Shown: positions 1 through 10,161, numbered from the stretch's first letter. The stretch is DNA of 64,000 nucleotides from Vibrio splendidus 12E03 (GCF_000272105.2 NZ_AJZD02000021.1:1-64000), one strand, 5' to 3'. Notes: generated by a model not told the origin, from the sequence alone. Translations and numbers: made by a program.

Positions 1-2
1 TT

Positions 3-200
3 TATGTTTTTAAAGTTGGAATGAAAGATGGGGGCAGGGAAACATTAGTTCTTGCTATATGCCTGTACTCTTTATTAGGTGTTATAAACCTTTTTGAATC
101 ATATATCTTTGTAAAAAGTGGAGTTTTAATTCATACACTAACTCTCGGGATATTATATAGTTACAAATTCAAAGGTGACGTTGAAAATGAAACAAAATAA
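3..200 (+). CDS. C-terminal fragment of a polysaccharide membrane protein (O-antigen ligase/polymerase-like)
   Basis: An open frame enters from the left edge and stops at a TAA at 198-200, giving about 65 residues. It holds two hydrophobic stretches (around LAICLYSLLGVINLF and LIHTLTLGILYSY) and a short polar tail, as at the end of a multi-spanning membrane protein. It overlaps the start of the next glycosyltransferase gene, so the two are probably translationally coupled. Position beside glycosyltransferases suggests an O-antigen ligase or polymerase (WaaL/Wzy), but the diagnostic periplasmic loop lies outside the window. Membrane character is seen; function is inferred from neighbours. Confidence 0.5.
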   Translation, partial: YVFKVGMKDGGRETLVLAICLYSLLGVINLFESYIFVKSGVLIHTLTLGILYSYKFKGDVENETK

Positions 201-891
201 AACAATTCACGCAATCTGGTTGGGAGGAACTCCGAATAGTTTCTCTAATGCATGCATCGATGATTGGGAAAAGCAGGGGTTTACTTATAAACTTTGGCTA
301 GATGATAACCCTGTCGTAATCGATTTGATAAATGGCTGTGAGTTTGCTCGAGAATGCTATAAAAGAAAACTCTATGCTTTCGTCACCGACTACTTACGCC
401 TAAAAATATTGTCTTTAGAAGGTGGACTTTATTTAGATACAGACGTAACAATTAGCAAGGATCCCTTCCCACTATTTGATGAGTTGTCTTTTTCTGCTGG
501 GTGGGAAAGTGATAAATTTTTAGGTAATGCAATAATTTACGCTGATAAAAATTCAAAAATATTAGCGAAGCTTGTTCATTTCTATGAAAACGAAATAATG
601 TCATCTTCGCTATATATGGGACCTAAGGTTTTATCCTATAAGTTAACTCAAGATGGTTACCAAGAATTAGAACCATGTCGATTGTATGAACAAGCTTATT
701 TTTATGCATATGATGGAAAGAAACTATTAGATATAAATGCTCATACACCTCGCTACATGACTCACTGGTATCAACACTCTTGGAAAAGTAATAAAGGTAT
801 AATTTTCTTAAAATCCAAACATAAAGGGTTCTGGGGGAAATTGTATACTCAACAAAAGTATCTTTTCAAAATTAAAAACAAGTTTAAATAA
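187..891 (+). CDS. DXD-type sugar glycosyltransferase (capsule/LPS)
   Basis: About 234 residues. The N-terminal IHAIWLGG and the block TDYLRLKILSLEGGLYLDTD, with its DTD metal-binding motif near residues 84-86, are typical of the Gly_transf_sug (DXD) family, which transfers a sugar from a nucleotide sugar to a polysaccharide or lipid acceptor in the cytoplasm. A GTG at 175 would extend the frame by four residues, but the AAAGGTG at 171-177 is well spaced for the ATG at 187, so I use that start. It overlaps the preceding membrane protein gene. Base composition is AT-rich, unlike the genes beyond about 3.1 kb. Donor and acceptor are unknown. Confidence 0.75.
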   Translation: MKQNKTIHAIWLGGTPNSFSNACIDDWEKQGFTYKLWLDDNPVVIDLINGCEFARECYKRKLYAFVTDYLRLKILSLEGGLYLDTDVTISKDPFPLFDELSFSAGWESDKFLGNAIIYADKNSKILAKLVHFYENEIMSSSLYMGPKVLSYKLTQDGYQELEPCRLYEQAYFYAYDGKKLLDINAHTPRYMTHWYQHSWKSNKGIIFLKSKHKGFWGKLYTQQKYLFKIKNKFK

Positions 892-897
892 GATAAG

Positions 898-925
898 TAA
901 AAGGGGGATATAGAATCCCCTTCCT
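898..925. terminator. Hairpin between convergent glycosyltransferase genes
   Basis: GGGGAT and ATCCCC arms around a short loop, with A-rich sequence on the left that gives a T run on the minus strand. It lies between the plus-strand DXD glycosyltransferase and the end of the minus-strand operon, so it probably serves mainly the minus-strand transcript. Confidence 0.45.
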
Positions 926-983
926 TGCCTGAATATGATTTATAACTAACCTATTAATCGGCTAAATTCCCATTAATTTAATA

Positions 984-2057
984 TTAATTAAGTTGATGGT
1001 AAGCTTCAGTTATGCACATAGCCGAAAACTTATTATCAAATGGAACAGTATAATATTGGCTGTGAGATAGCATTTTATCCATATTTTTCGGCAAGTCATT
1101 TTTTGTACAAATTACGAATTGGTTATCACCAACGATTTCATAGATTCCACCCGAGCAATTTGTAGTAAGTAACGGCTTTTCAAGGGCTATTGCCTCTATC
1201 AATACCGTGGGTAGCCCCTCGAAGTCAGAGGTCAGTACTAAGCCTTTAGAATGCTTTAAATAAGGGTATGGATTTGCTAAAAAACCTTTAAAAATGACAC
1301 GTTCTTCAAGGCCTAGAACTTTAACTTGTTGCTGAGCTTTCTCTAACAAGCCACCATTTCCAAGTAAGATAAGCTTGACTGATGTGTTAGTCATTTTTGA
1401 GAATGCATCAATCAAACGATCATGTCGCTTAGCTCGATTGAATCGTCCAATGTGTACAAGATAGTCACCTAAACTATCCACATCAACAGGTTCATCAGCT
1501 AAATTTTCAAGCTCTTCTAACTCTGTTGGGTTATAAATAACAGTATTTGAGAATTTAGATTCAAATGATGATTCATACTCACATTTTGAAGCTTCAGACA
1601 CAAAAACCAGAGGGTGATTTTTATAAGTAGCGTTTATTTTTCTTTTTATTTGTTTTTTCTTAAGCCAACCTTTCCCTAGTAAAAACGCCGAATGGTATGA
1701 ACTATGAATTACGTGATGCACTCGCAAGGTACTTTCAGACATGATTTTATCAGCCAGTAGCATGTTACTCAGCACAAGTGCATCTTTTGATATGTTTTGG
1801 CTTATATATTTATCTATAGATTTAGCTACGTTTTTTTTATATGAAAGGCGTCTTAACCCTTTTTTTGAAACGTTACAAAAATCACTAACAAAGTGTACAC
1901 GGAAACCATCGATATCATGCTCGACGGCTTTTTCTATAGCAACAATATGGCACTCATAGCCTTGATATTTTTCCATTGCCTTATAAAGGTTAAGCACAAA
2001 CTTCTCAGCTCCACCTCCTCGCAAAGCTGATATTACAAAAACCATTTTTTTTATCAA
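984..2057 (-). CDS. Glycosyltransferase family 4 (GT-B)
   Basis: 357 residues. The N-terminal glycine-rich SALRGGGAEKF is the acceptor-side signature of GT4 enzymes, HIGRFNRAKRHDRLIDAF opens the nucleotide-sugar domain, and EGLPTVLIEAIALEKP carries the retaining GT4 E-x7-E motif. Start: the frame begins with TTG at 2057, preceded by GAGG at seven-base spacing and overlapping the upstream stop; an ATG four codons in (2045) is too far from that ribosome site. Last gene of a minus-strand operon running from 6070. AT-rich. Probably adds a core or O-antigen sugar on the cytoplasmic face; substrate unknown. Confidence 0.8.
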   Translation of the reverse strand: MIKKMVFVISALRGGGAEKFVLNLYKAMEKYQGYECHIVAIEKAVEHDIDGFRVHFVSDFCNVSKKGLRRLSYKKNVAKSIDKYISQNISKDALVLSNMLLADKIMSESTLRVHHVIHSSYHSAFLLGKGWLKKKQIKRKINATYKNHPLVFVSEASKCEYESSFESKFSNTVIYNPTELEELENLADEPVDVDSLGDYLVHIGRFNRAKRHDRLIDAFSKMTNTSVKLILLGNGGLLEKAQQQVKVLGLEERVIFKGFLANPYPYLKHSKGLVLTSDFEGLPTVLIEAIALEKPLLTTNCSGGIYEIVGDNQFVICTKNDLPKNMDKMLSHSQYYTVPFDNKFSAMCITEAYHQLN

Positions 2058-3103
2058 AACATTGCCTCTAAGCGTTTATTTAAGTCTAAAAGACTATCTT
2101 TCCATTGATTATAAATCTCAGCCTGCACCTCAGCTTCATCATCTGTTATTAAAGTCATTCTATGGCAAAAACCTTCAAATCCCATACCAGCACTAGAGTA
2201 TACTGATAAGACTACTGGTGAGCTTGAAGAGGCGAACACCAACAACTCCAGTGGGATTTTGCTTTTTATAAACTTTGAAACTGGAAATGCACTTTTATAC
2301 TTACCTTCATTTTCTCTAGGGTGAACCTTAAAAGCATACGTTAAATTTTTAGATTCAAGGTGTTCCACCATTTTACGATAAACGTCTATATCTTTCCCTG
2401 ATTCATTCATACTAGCAATAGAAATAGGCTGTGTGGCAATTATCACATCAGGAATCACCACATTTGAATTATCCAACTTAAAAATTGAATACAAGAACCT
2501 GTTGACGTTATTAGGGTCGATGAAGTCTATACTTTGTACTTTGTTTACAATTTGACTAGGGGCCAATTCAGGAGTTAGTAAATGGATAATCTTACAACGT
2601 CTATCATCTCCAATATAACGCCGATTTTTTTTATTAGAAATAAAATGATCAGCGAAACTTAACTCTGTGCCTGTATAGTTCGACAACCCGTCTTCTATAA
2701 CTTCATAAAAGGGGAAAGCTAAACGCATTAACCTTGAAAGACGGTTACGATCATTAAATAAAAATAAGCGAGTTTCTTCGGCTGTGAATTTTTCACTTAA
2801 TATTTCACTTTCATATAACTTATTAATTGTTCTTTTTTTGAAGAACTCATTCTGATAATTAGCTACGGCAAAGCATTTATGAATAGTTCCCACACCACCT
2901 CTATATATTTCTTCAAGAAGTTTTTTTCTACCTATAAACTTCACCGTAATGGTGCTGGGTAAGATAGACAAATCGAAACTTTCAGGCTCAAGTCCCTGCT
3001 GATCCGTAACAACTATTATTCGACTTTCCTGCTCTACCTCTTTTAATGATTTTAATAAAGCAAATAGAAAATGCCGCAATGTAGAGCACAGATACAAATT
3101 CAT
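2054..3103 (-). CDS. Sialyltransferase-fold glycosyltransferase (GT52/GT38-like)
   Basis: 349 residues without an obvious signal peptide. Three separated motifs match the bacterial sialyltransferase/polysialyltransferase superfamily: EDG (residues 137-139, in YEVIEDGLSNYTG), HP (261-262, in FKVHPREN) and SS (303-304, in VYSSAGMG). In known members these bind the CMP-sugar and provide the catalytic base. The gene overlaps the next operon gene by 4 bases and begins 2 bases after the stop of the previous one. Composition is AT-rich. It could transfer sialic acid or another nonulosonic acid to the LPS; no CMP-nonulosonate synthesis genes are visible in this window. Fold inferred from motifs; substrate is a guess. 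Confidence 0.6.
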   Translation of the reverse strand: MNLYLCSTLRHFLFALLKSLKEVEQESRIIVVTDQQGLEPESFDLSILPSTITVKFIGRKKLLEEIYRGGVGTIHKCFAVANYQNEFFKKRTINKLYESEILSEKFTAEETRLFLFNDRNRLSRLMRLAFPFYEVIEDGLSNYTGTELSFADHFISNKKNRRYIGDDRRCKIIHLLTPELAPSQIVNKVQSIDFIDPNNVNRFLYSIFKLDNSNVVIPDVIIATQPISIASMNESGKDIDVYRKMVEHLESKNLTYAFKVHPRENEGKYKSAFPVSKFIKSKIPLELLVFASSSSPVVLSVYSSAGMGFEGFCHRMTLITDDEAEVQAEIYNQWKDSLLDLNKRLEAMF

Positions 3104-3105
3104 AA

Positions 3106-4185
3106 CTACTTACTCAACAATCTATCAAAAAACTCCAAATGCTTCTTCACTGTCACTCGTGAACTAAAGCTTTCATCTAGGCGCTTCTTAGCCGCTTCAC
3201 TCATTGTTGTGCACTTTGCCTTATCTTGTGCGAGCTTGTCCATAGCCTCCCCTAACGCCTTGGCGTCACCAGTCGGGACAATATAACCAGTCTCGCCATC
3301 TACAACGAGCTCAGGAGCCCCTCCGGTAGTGGTTACCACTGATGTTGTGCCATTTGCCATCGCTTCGACAATCGTGCGTGGTAGCCCTTCTCCGCTAATC
3401 GATGGCTGAACTTGAAAATCAGCCATACACATGATTGAAGGGATGTCAGTACGATGACCAATGTAGTGAATGCGCTCACTCATAGGACTTGCTTTCATCT
3501 CATCAAAATGAGGCTCGTAGCCGCTGCCCGCTAAGATCAAATGGAAGTTCGGTGCAGTAATGTATTTGGTCGCCTCAAGTAAGACAGAGATGCCCTTACT
3601 TGGCCTTACATGTGCTGCAGTAATCGCGACTACATCATCTTCATTCAAACCAAACTCAGAGCGCTCGGTTGGTGGCACTTTATACCAATCCAATTCATGC
3701 CCTTTGTAGATGGTAACAACGTTATCTTTGTTCTTCCAAACTCGTTTTAGCACATCTTGTCGCACCGCTTCTGAAACACAGACAATACCGTCTACGCGAG
3801 GGTGAAGTTGAGTTAAATAAGCACTAGGGTCATGTCGATATAACCCGCCAGTAGTGCCTCGATAAACAACTAATTTAACCTTGAAACCAATACAGGCAAA
3901 CGCTGCATTAGGTATCGTCTTTGAGTTAAAAGCATAGCAGATGTCGTAATCATGCGTTTTTAGCTCGTGGCGAATCTTTTTAATGGTATCAAAACAAATT
4001 TTACGCTTTGGATAAGCATCAACCACTCGGATACCGTGCTCTTCTAGCTTAGATACGTGCTCAGACTCACCTTGAGTCATGATAGTGACTTGGTGACCTT
4101 GACGTGCAAGCTCAATAAAGATCGCGGCTTCAGGGCGTAAACTGTTCCATGCATGTAAGTAAGATGCACAAACTAAAATTTTCAT
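3106..4185 (-). CDS. Glycosyltransferase family 4 (GT-B)
   Basis: 359 residues. KILVCASYLHAWNSLRPEAA at the N-terminus is followed by a Rossmann-like acceptor domain; HVRPSKGISVLLEA opens the donor domain and EGLPRTIVEAMANGTTSVV carries the E-x7-E motif, with GGAPELVVDGETGYIV behind it, all typical of retaining GT4 enzymes. It is probably a cytoplasmic enzyme of LPS core or O-antigen assembly. It sits between a GT2 gene (10-base gap) and the sialyltransferase-like gene (2-base gap), so they are co-transcribed. Base composition is closer to the genome average than the two genes downstream, so the composition break falls at about 3.1 kb. Confidence 0.8.
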   Translation of the reverse strand: MKILVCASYLHAWNSLRPEAAIFIELARQGHQVTIMTQGESEHVSKLEEHGIRVVDAYPKRKICFDTIKKIRHELKTHDYDICYAFNSKTIPNAAFACIGFKVKLVVYRGTTGGLYRHDPSAYLTQLHPRVDGIVCVSEAVRQDVLKRVWKNKDNVVTIYKGHELDWYKVPPTERSEFGLNEDDVVAITAAHVRPSKGISVLLEATKYITAPNFHLILAGSGYEPHFDEMKASPMSERIHYIGHRTDIPSIMCMADFQVQPSISGEGLPRTIVEAMANGTTSVVTTTGGAPELVVDGETGYIVPTGDAKALGEAMDKLAQDKAKCTTMSEAAKKRLDESFSSRVTVKKHLEFFDRLLSK

Positions 4186-4195
4186 CTATCGGTTC

Positions 4196-4987
4196 CTATT
4201 TGGCTTGGTCTGTTGAACGGTCTTCTGGGCGATTTTCAAGAATCCACAAACCGACATATTTATTGAAATTCACTTGAGCGTAAGTCATCGCCATAATGAA
4301 ACCGACACTGCCATCCATAAAGCCACGGCGGATAATATAGACTAAGAAGAACGTCCATGCCGCTCGTAGTAGAGCGAGGAATAAGCCGTGTGATTTCTTG
4401 CCTTTACGGTGGTATTTTTGAGAACCAAGCCAAGCGTACTGCGCTGCTTTGTCTAAACCATGACCATAATCGCGATGGGTGTAATGAAGAAGAAACCCCT
4501 TCAATATTCCTGTAGAGCCTTGCTCCGGAACGACAGTCTCGTGAACCTCATCCAACGTATATCGAGAACCTTCCCTCTTAAACAGTCTTAATACTGCACG
4601 AGCACTGCGGCCATGTTTTAGAGTCGTGCCATACAAAGTCACTCCCCAAGGAAGTTTATACGCAGTATGTTTGATTTGATCTTGTTTTAATAACTCAACA
4701 AGAGCCTTACCCATTTCTAAGTCGAGAGCCTCATCCGCATCGATTGATAACACCCAATCACATGTCGCTTTATCTAGCGCTCGTTGCTTTTGTTTACCAA
4801 AGCCAGGCCAATCTGTGATGGTCACGTTATCTGTGTATTTTTGACATATCTCAACCGTTGCGTCTGTTGAACCACTGTCTAAAACGATCAGCTCATCAGC
4901 AATATCAACCACAGATTTAAGGCAAGTTTCAATTCGGTCTTCTTCATTCTTAGTAATAACAATGACAGACAGGGTATGTTTTCTCAT
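4196..4987 (-). CDS. Glycosyltransferase family 2, WaaE/KdtX-type LPS core glucosyltransferase
   Basis: 263 residues. LSVIVITKNEEDRIETCL begins the GT-A fold, LDSGSTDAT binds the nucleotide, and SIDADEALD carries the DXD-like metal site. The overall sequence resembles the WaaE/KdtX/LgtF group, which adds a beta-1,4-glucose to the first heptose of the inner core. A hydrophobic segment near residues 205-225 (LLRAAWTFFLVYIIRRGF) may anchor the protein to the inner membrane. Location next to waaA, kdkA and coaD is the usual one for this family. Second gene of the minus-strand operon, 9 bases after the preceding gene. Exact acceptor is inferred. Confidence 0.75.
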   Translation of the reverse strand: MRKHTLSVIVITKNEEDRIETCLKSVVDIADELIVLDSGSTDATVEICQKYTDNVTITDWPGFGKQKQRALDKATCDWVLSIDADEALDLEMGKALVELLKQDQIKHTAYKLPWGVTLYGTTLKHGRSARAVLRLFKREGSRYTLDEVHETVVPEQGSTGILKGFLLHYTHRDYGHGLDKAAQYAWLGSQKYHRKGKKSHGLFLALLRAAWTFFLVYIIRRGFMDGSVGFIMAMTYAQVNFNKYVGLWILENRPEDRSTDQAK

Positions 4988-4996
4988 TATTCAGCC

Positions 4997-6070
4997 CTAG
5001 AATTTCCAATAGTTTAATGATTTACGGATCTTAAAGTTACGAATCCAATTTTTTGGCTTGTTATCTTGCCAGCCGCTTTCTAGCACATCAGTAATAGCAC
5101 TCAGAACTCTCGCTGAGGATTGCCCATCTAAATATGGCGTTATCGACGGACCATAATTAGCAATGGCGTTATCTCTTGCTTCATCAGGTAGCATCGCTTG
5201 CTTAATTGCTGACTCTAATTGCTCGGCTTGAGTAATGTTAATAAAGCTTGCTTGAGGGTCTCGATTATTTACCGTGACAACAGGCTTATTGAGCAGCAAA
5301 AATTCCTGAAATATCGATGAGTTATCACACACCATCACATCAGCACGATGCTGCATTTCAATCACTCGATCATTGTCAAAAAACAGAAGATTATCGCCTT
5401 CTAACGCCTGGTATTTTTCTCGTGTCTCTTGCTTCATTTTAGGATGCAGTGTGACTAACCATTGCCACTGGCTCAGTTTGCTTAGGCGCTTAAGCTCTTC
5501 ATAAACCAATTCAGCACACGATAAGCTTGGCGAAAAAGTGGAAGCGAATAGAATTTGAGGTCTCTCATGACGGTTCTCACCAGCTTGATAATTAAACAAG
5601 CTATCTAGCTTCAGCCATCCGGTCTCTTTTACTTGAAAATAGCCGCGCTGTTTAGCTAGTGGTTCCAATGAACTCGTTCTTTCATGGCCTTCGGTGCAAT
5701 ACAAATCAAATAGACCACGCTCAGGATATAAGTTCCCTCGCTTACTCTCATTCAAACCGTGAAATACTTGCACCTTCAACCCTGGAATAAATGCAGGAAT
5801 GCGATCCCCTGGCACTAAAACGGCCGAAGGATTATAGGCAACAGCTTCTGTCAAAGACACACGCTGCTCTTGCTCTAATAAAAGATATTCAGAAGCATCC
5901 TCACCAACCAGCAACCATTTAACGTCATGACCAAGTTGCTTCGCGTAGTTATAAAATGGGCGAAGAATAGCAAATGAGTAGTTTTGCTCGACATAGAGCA
6001 AGAAACGATAGGTTTGATCGGTTTGCATAAGCGATGAGATAAAATTCACCATTTCCGTTTGAAAGTGCAA
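4997..6070 (-). CDS. CDP-glycerol glycerophosphotransferase-like protein in LPS operon
   Basis: 357 residues, first gene of the minus-strand LPS operon and divergent from waaA. The C-terminal half has FASTFSPSLS, TLHPKM and ADVMVCDNSSIFQEFLLLNKPVV, the pattern of the CDP-glycerol:poly(glycerophosphate) glycerophosphotransferase family (GT-B fold), here with VFHGLNESKRG near the middle. In Gram-positive bacteria such enzymes polymerise teichoic acid; Gram-negative relatives may transfer phosphoglycerol or act as ordinary glycosyltransferases on LPS core. In-frame ATGs at residues 7 and 15 leave the start uncertain. Family recognised from sequence; role in core decoration is inference. Confidence 0.65.
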   Translation of the reverse strand: MHFQTEMVNFISSLMQTDQTYRFLLYVEQNYSFAILRPFYNYAKQLGHDVKWLLVGEDASEYLLLEQEQRVSLTEAVAYNPSAVLVPGDRIPAFIPGLKVQVFHGLNESKRGNLYPERGLFDLYCTEGHERTSSLEPLAKQRGYFQVKETGWLKLDSLFNYQAGENRHERPQILFASTFSPSLSCAELVYEELKRLSKLSQWQWLVTLHPKMKQETREKYQALEGDNLLFFDNDRVIEMQHRADVMVCDNSSIFQEFLLLNKPVVTVNNRDPQASFINITQAEQLESAIKQAMLPDEARDNAIANYGPSITPYLDGQSSARVLSAITDVLESGWQDNKPKNWIRNFKIRKSLNYWKF

Positions 6071-6160
6071 CTAAGCATTTAATTATAACGCTCTTTACTT
6101 TCGAGATTGAAGAAAATACTCTTCTCAATACTGATTTTACCTTCTGGTGTCACTGTTCTT

Positions 6161-7423
6161 ATGCTTATACGACTTATCTATACTCTCATATTGTCATTAG
6201 CTTCTCCGCTACTGCTGTATGGGCTTTATAAGAGCAAACCCGGAAAGCCTAGTTTTGGTCAGCGTTGGAAAGAACATTTCGGCATCACGCCGCAAACTCA
6301 AGGTAAAAGCCCTATCTGGATTCATGCCGTGTCGGTTGGTGAATCTATTGCTGCGATGCCTGTCATTAAACAATTGAAGCTGCGAGCTCCAAATCAAGCC
6401 ATCATTGTTACCACAACGACCAGCACAGGTGCTGAGCAAATAGAGAAGCTTGGTGATTTGGTCGAGCACCGCTACATGCCGATTGATTTTTCTTGGTGCA
6501 TTCGAGGTTTCTTGAAAACTGTTCAGCCTAAACAGATGTTAATCATGGAAACCGAATTATGGCCAAACACACTGCACTGCGTCGCGAAAGCTGGAATCCC
6601 CGTTTCGGTACTCAACGCTCGCCTATCTGAACGCTCATGCCAGCGTTATGCTAAATTCCAACCCGTCTTTAACCTTCTAGCGAAAAACCTATCTCAAGTA
6701 CTCTGCCAATACCCTAGTGATGCTGAGCGTTTTATACGATTAGGGTTAGATAAAGCATCTGTGCATGTGGCTGGGTCGATCAAGTTTGATATTGAAGTTT
6801 CAGCTGAACAAGTAGAGAAAGGTAGAGCTCTGAGGAAACAAATAGGCTTTGAGCGTGATGTCTGGATTGCGGCGAGCACTCACCAAGGTGAAGATGAAAT
6901 TGTTTTAGATGCTCATAGGCAACTTCGAAAAGACAACCCTAGTGCGTTACTGATGATCGTGCCTCGCCACCCTGAGCGATTTAATCAAGTGACGGAACTG
7001 GCTAAACAACACCAATTCAACACCATCACTCGAACGAGTCAGCAACCAATCACCTCTAATGTTGAAGTGTATATTGCGGATACGATGGGAGAAATGTTGG
7101 TATTACTCGGCGGATCTGATGTGTGCTTTATGGGAGGAAGCCTTGTGGGCAATAAGGTAGGTGGCCACAATCTTCTAGAACCGGCAGCACTACAGTTACC
7201 TTTACTCAATGGCCCTAGCTATTTTAACTTCAGCGAGATCACAGACAAACTACTTGAAGCTCAAGCCGTGGTTATTTGTCAAGATAGCAGTGACATTGCA
7301 AGCCAACTCAGAGAGCTGTTCACCCAACCTAAATTACGTAAAGATAAAGGCTTAGTGGCTTATCAAGTGATTGAGCAGAACCGAGGGGCGTTGGATAAAA
7401 CCTTGGCATACATTCTTAATTAA
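6161..7423 (+). CDS. waaA: Kdo transferase WaaA (KdtA)
   Basis: 420 residues from the ATG at 6161. The open frame extends 18 codons upstream to a TTG at 6107, but WaaA proteins normally begin at the membrane anchor (MLIRLIYTLILSLASPLLLY), so I use the ATG. WaaA (GT30) transfers Kdo from CMP-Kdo to lipid IVA on the cytoplasmic face of the inner membrane. Seen: the anchor, WIHAVSVGESIAAMPVI, METELWPN and GGSLVGNKVGGHNLLEPAA, all family hallmarks. It is divergent from the glycosyltransferase operon and convergent with kdkA. Presence of kdkA suggests a single phosphorylated Kdo, as in V. cholerae and Haemophilus. Confidence 0.95.
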   Translation: MLIRLIYTLILSLASPLLLYGLYKSKPGKPSFGQRWKEHFGITPQTQGKSPIWIHAVSVGESIAAMPVIKQLKLRAPNQAIIVTTTTSTGAEQIEKLGDLVEHRYMPIDFSWCIRGFLKTVQPKQMLIMETELWPNTLHCVAKAGIPVSVLNARLSERSCQRYAKFQPVFNLLAKNLSQVLCQYPSDAERFIRLGLDKASVHVAGSIKFDIEVSAEQVEKGRALRKQIGFERDVWIAASTHQGEDEIVLDAHRQLRKDNPSALLMIVPRHPERFNQVTELAKQHQFNTITRTSQQPITSNVEVYIADTMGEMLVLLGGSDVCFMGGSLVGNKVGGHNLLEPAALQLPLLNGPSYFNFSEITDKLLEAQAVVICQDSSDIASQLRELFTQPKLRKDKGLVAYQVIEQNRGALDKTLAYILN

Positions 7424-7479
7424 TGACCATTCTTAGCTAATGGCCTTCTTAGCTAGTCACCACTCTTAACTAACAGCAA

Positions 7480-8193
7480 CTAACCTTGGTAGCCTTGCAA
7501 TAACAGTTCCCAATCCGGCTCTTGCCATTGAATCTGGCGCTTGTTCACTTCTTTTAGGAACGAGCGCTTTAAGCGATTCAAGTTACCTTCTTTCCAATCA
7601 TCACCCGCTTGCTGACCACACTTGTCAAAGTCAATAATCCACACGTTTTGTGAAGTATCAAGCAAGATATTATGAATGTTGAGATCAGTATGATTGACCC
7701 CTGCATTGTGCATTTTACGTATCTCGCGGCCAATCTTTTGATAAACATCCGTATCTATCGGGCCATTGACCAAAACATCAACCAGATCTTTGGCATTGGG
7801 AATTCGTTCAGACATTAAGTCCGCGCGATAAAGTAGTCCGCTTTTAATGGCTCTAGCAGCAATGGGCTTCGGTACATTCACACCTGCGTTTGCCAATGCC
7901 TTGAGAACATTAAGCTCCATCGCACAGCGCGTGCTTTCCCAATCAGAGAAGCGATATTGGTCTTCGACTAGCTTCCCAAACAACCCGCCACGGCGATAAT
8001 GGCGCAGTGCAGCCTGTATTCCATCAAGCTGAATAAACCATGTGGTACCTCGTCCTTGAGCACTGCCTGAAATGGCGTCTTGTTGCTGCCAATATTCAGC
8101 CTCAAAGATCTGAGCGATATCGCCCTCTGGTACCTGAGCCAAAAGTTCAGGGTCGTACCAAATTGTTTGGTTCTTGGTGCTAATCGTTTCCAT
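7480..8193 (-). CDS. kdkA: 3-deoxy-D-manno-octulosonic acid kinase
   Basis: 237 residues. KdkA phosphorylates O-4 of the Kdo on lipid IVA. The protein-kinase-like fold is visible: the catalytic loop NHTDLNIHNILLD (around residues 164-176) gives the HxDxxxxN pattern and IIDFDKC (around 183-189) supplies the DFD equivalent of DFG. Length agrees with Haemophilus KdkA. It converges on waaA across a 56-base gap containing imperfect repeats of a CTTAGCTA-like unit, and is divergent from the heptosyltransferase gene. In organisms with KdkA, the phosphate replaces the second Kdo as part of the inner core. Confidence 0.92.
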   Translation of the reverse strand: METISTKNQTIWYDPELLAQVPEGDIAQIFEAEYWQQQDAISGSAQGRGTTWFIQLDGIQAALRHYRRGGLFGKLVEDQYRFSDWESTRCAMELNVLKALANAGVNVPKPIAARAIKSGLLYRADLMSERIPNAKDLVDVLVNGPIDTDVYQKIGREIRKMHNAGVNHTDLNIHNILLDTSQNVWIIDFDKCGQQAGDDWKEGNLNRLKRSFLKEVNKRQIQWQEPDWELLLQGYQG

Positions 8194-8288
8194 CTATGAG
8201 GCCTTTGGGTCGCTTTTCGTCATTGCTATTTTACAACTAATGCGAGTATCTGCATAATTCTGATGTTATTCACTTTTTCGGGCTCTTT

Positions 8289-9855
<1,567 letters not shown>

Positions 9856-9875
9856 TTCTCTATATCTACAGCGAA

Positions 9876-9905
9876 AAAATAGCGCTCATTGAGCGCTATT
9901 TTATT
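9876..9905. terminator. Terminator after coaD
   Basis: TAGCGCTCA and TGAGCGCTA arms around one base, flanked by an A run on the left and T-rich sequence on the right, so it can work in both directions. The same hairpin with one base changed occurs at 10945-10977 behind the GT25 gene; both are part of a duplicated block. Confidence 0.85.
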
Positions 9906-9917
9906 AAAGAACACTGG

Positions 9918-10007
9918 TTACTACAGTAATAGTATACTCGGTACCAATCCATGAAAATTTTCGCCCCTTCTTCGACTTTAACTTGAGGCTGGCAACTTCA
10001 AGATATC
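9918..10007 (-). pseudogene. Relic of the 3' end of a UDP-glucuronate-epimerase gene
   Basis: Read on the minus strand this stretch encodes PQVKVEEGAKIFMDWY, which matches 12 of 16 residues of PQVKIQEGAKAFADWY at the C-terminus of the intact epimerase encoded at 10995-11999. Nucleotide similarity continues on both sides: toward coaD into the shared terminator, and inward into a part damaged by small deletions. No open frame remains upstream. It is therefore a decayed fragment of a second, diverged copy, left between coaD and the GT25 gene. Confidence 0.8.
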
Positions 10008-10013
10008 CCACCT

Positions 10014-10037
10014 AAACCAAACCAAACCAAACCAAAC
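10014..10037. repeat. AAACC pentamer tandem repeat
   Basis: Four perfect AAACC units plus a partial one, in the 306-base gap between coaD and the GT25 gene. The gap otherwise holds the coaD terminator, the epimerase relic and about 120 bases of unremarkable AT-rich sequence leading to the next start codon. The repeat lies outside any coding frame, about 125 bases before the GT25 ATG. Confidence 0.8.
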
Positions 10038-10161
10038 AAGTTAGTAACAACATTCTTGACATTCATCACAACCATAACCTCTCAAAAATTGAACGACTAT
10101 TACAATAAAGCACGTAAGTGCTAACATATCCCGCTACAAACAAACACATCAATATAGCTCT

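Noticed and set aside
10014..10037. AAACC repeat as a phase-variation switch of the GT25 gene
   Set aside because: LPS genes in Haemophilus switch by repeats inside the frame; here it lies 125 bases upstream, outside the gene and with no promoter spacing visible around it. Left as a simple repeat.
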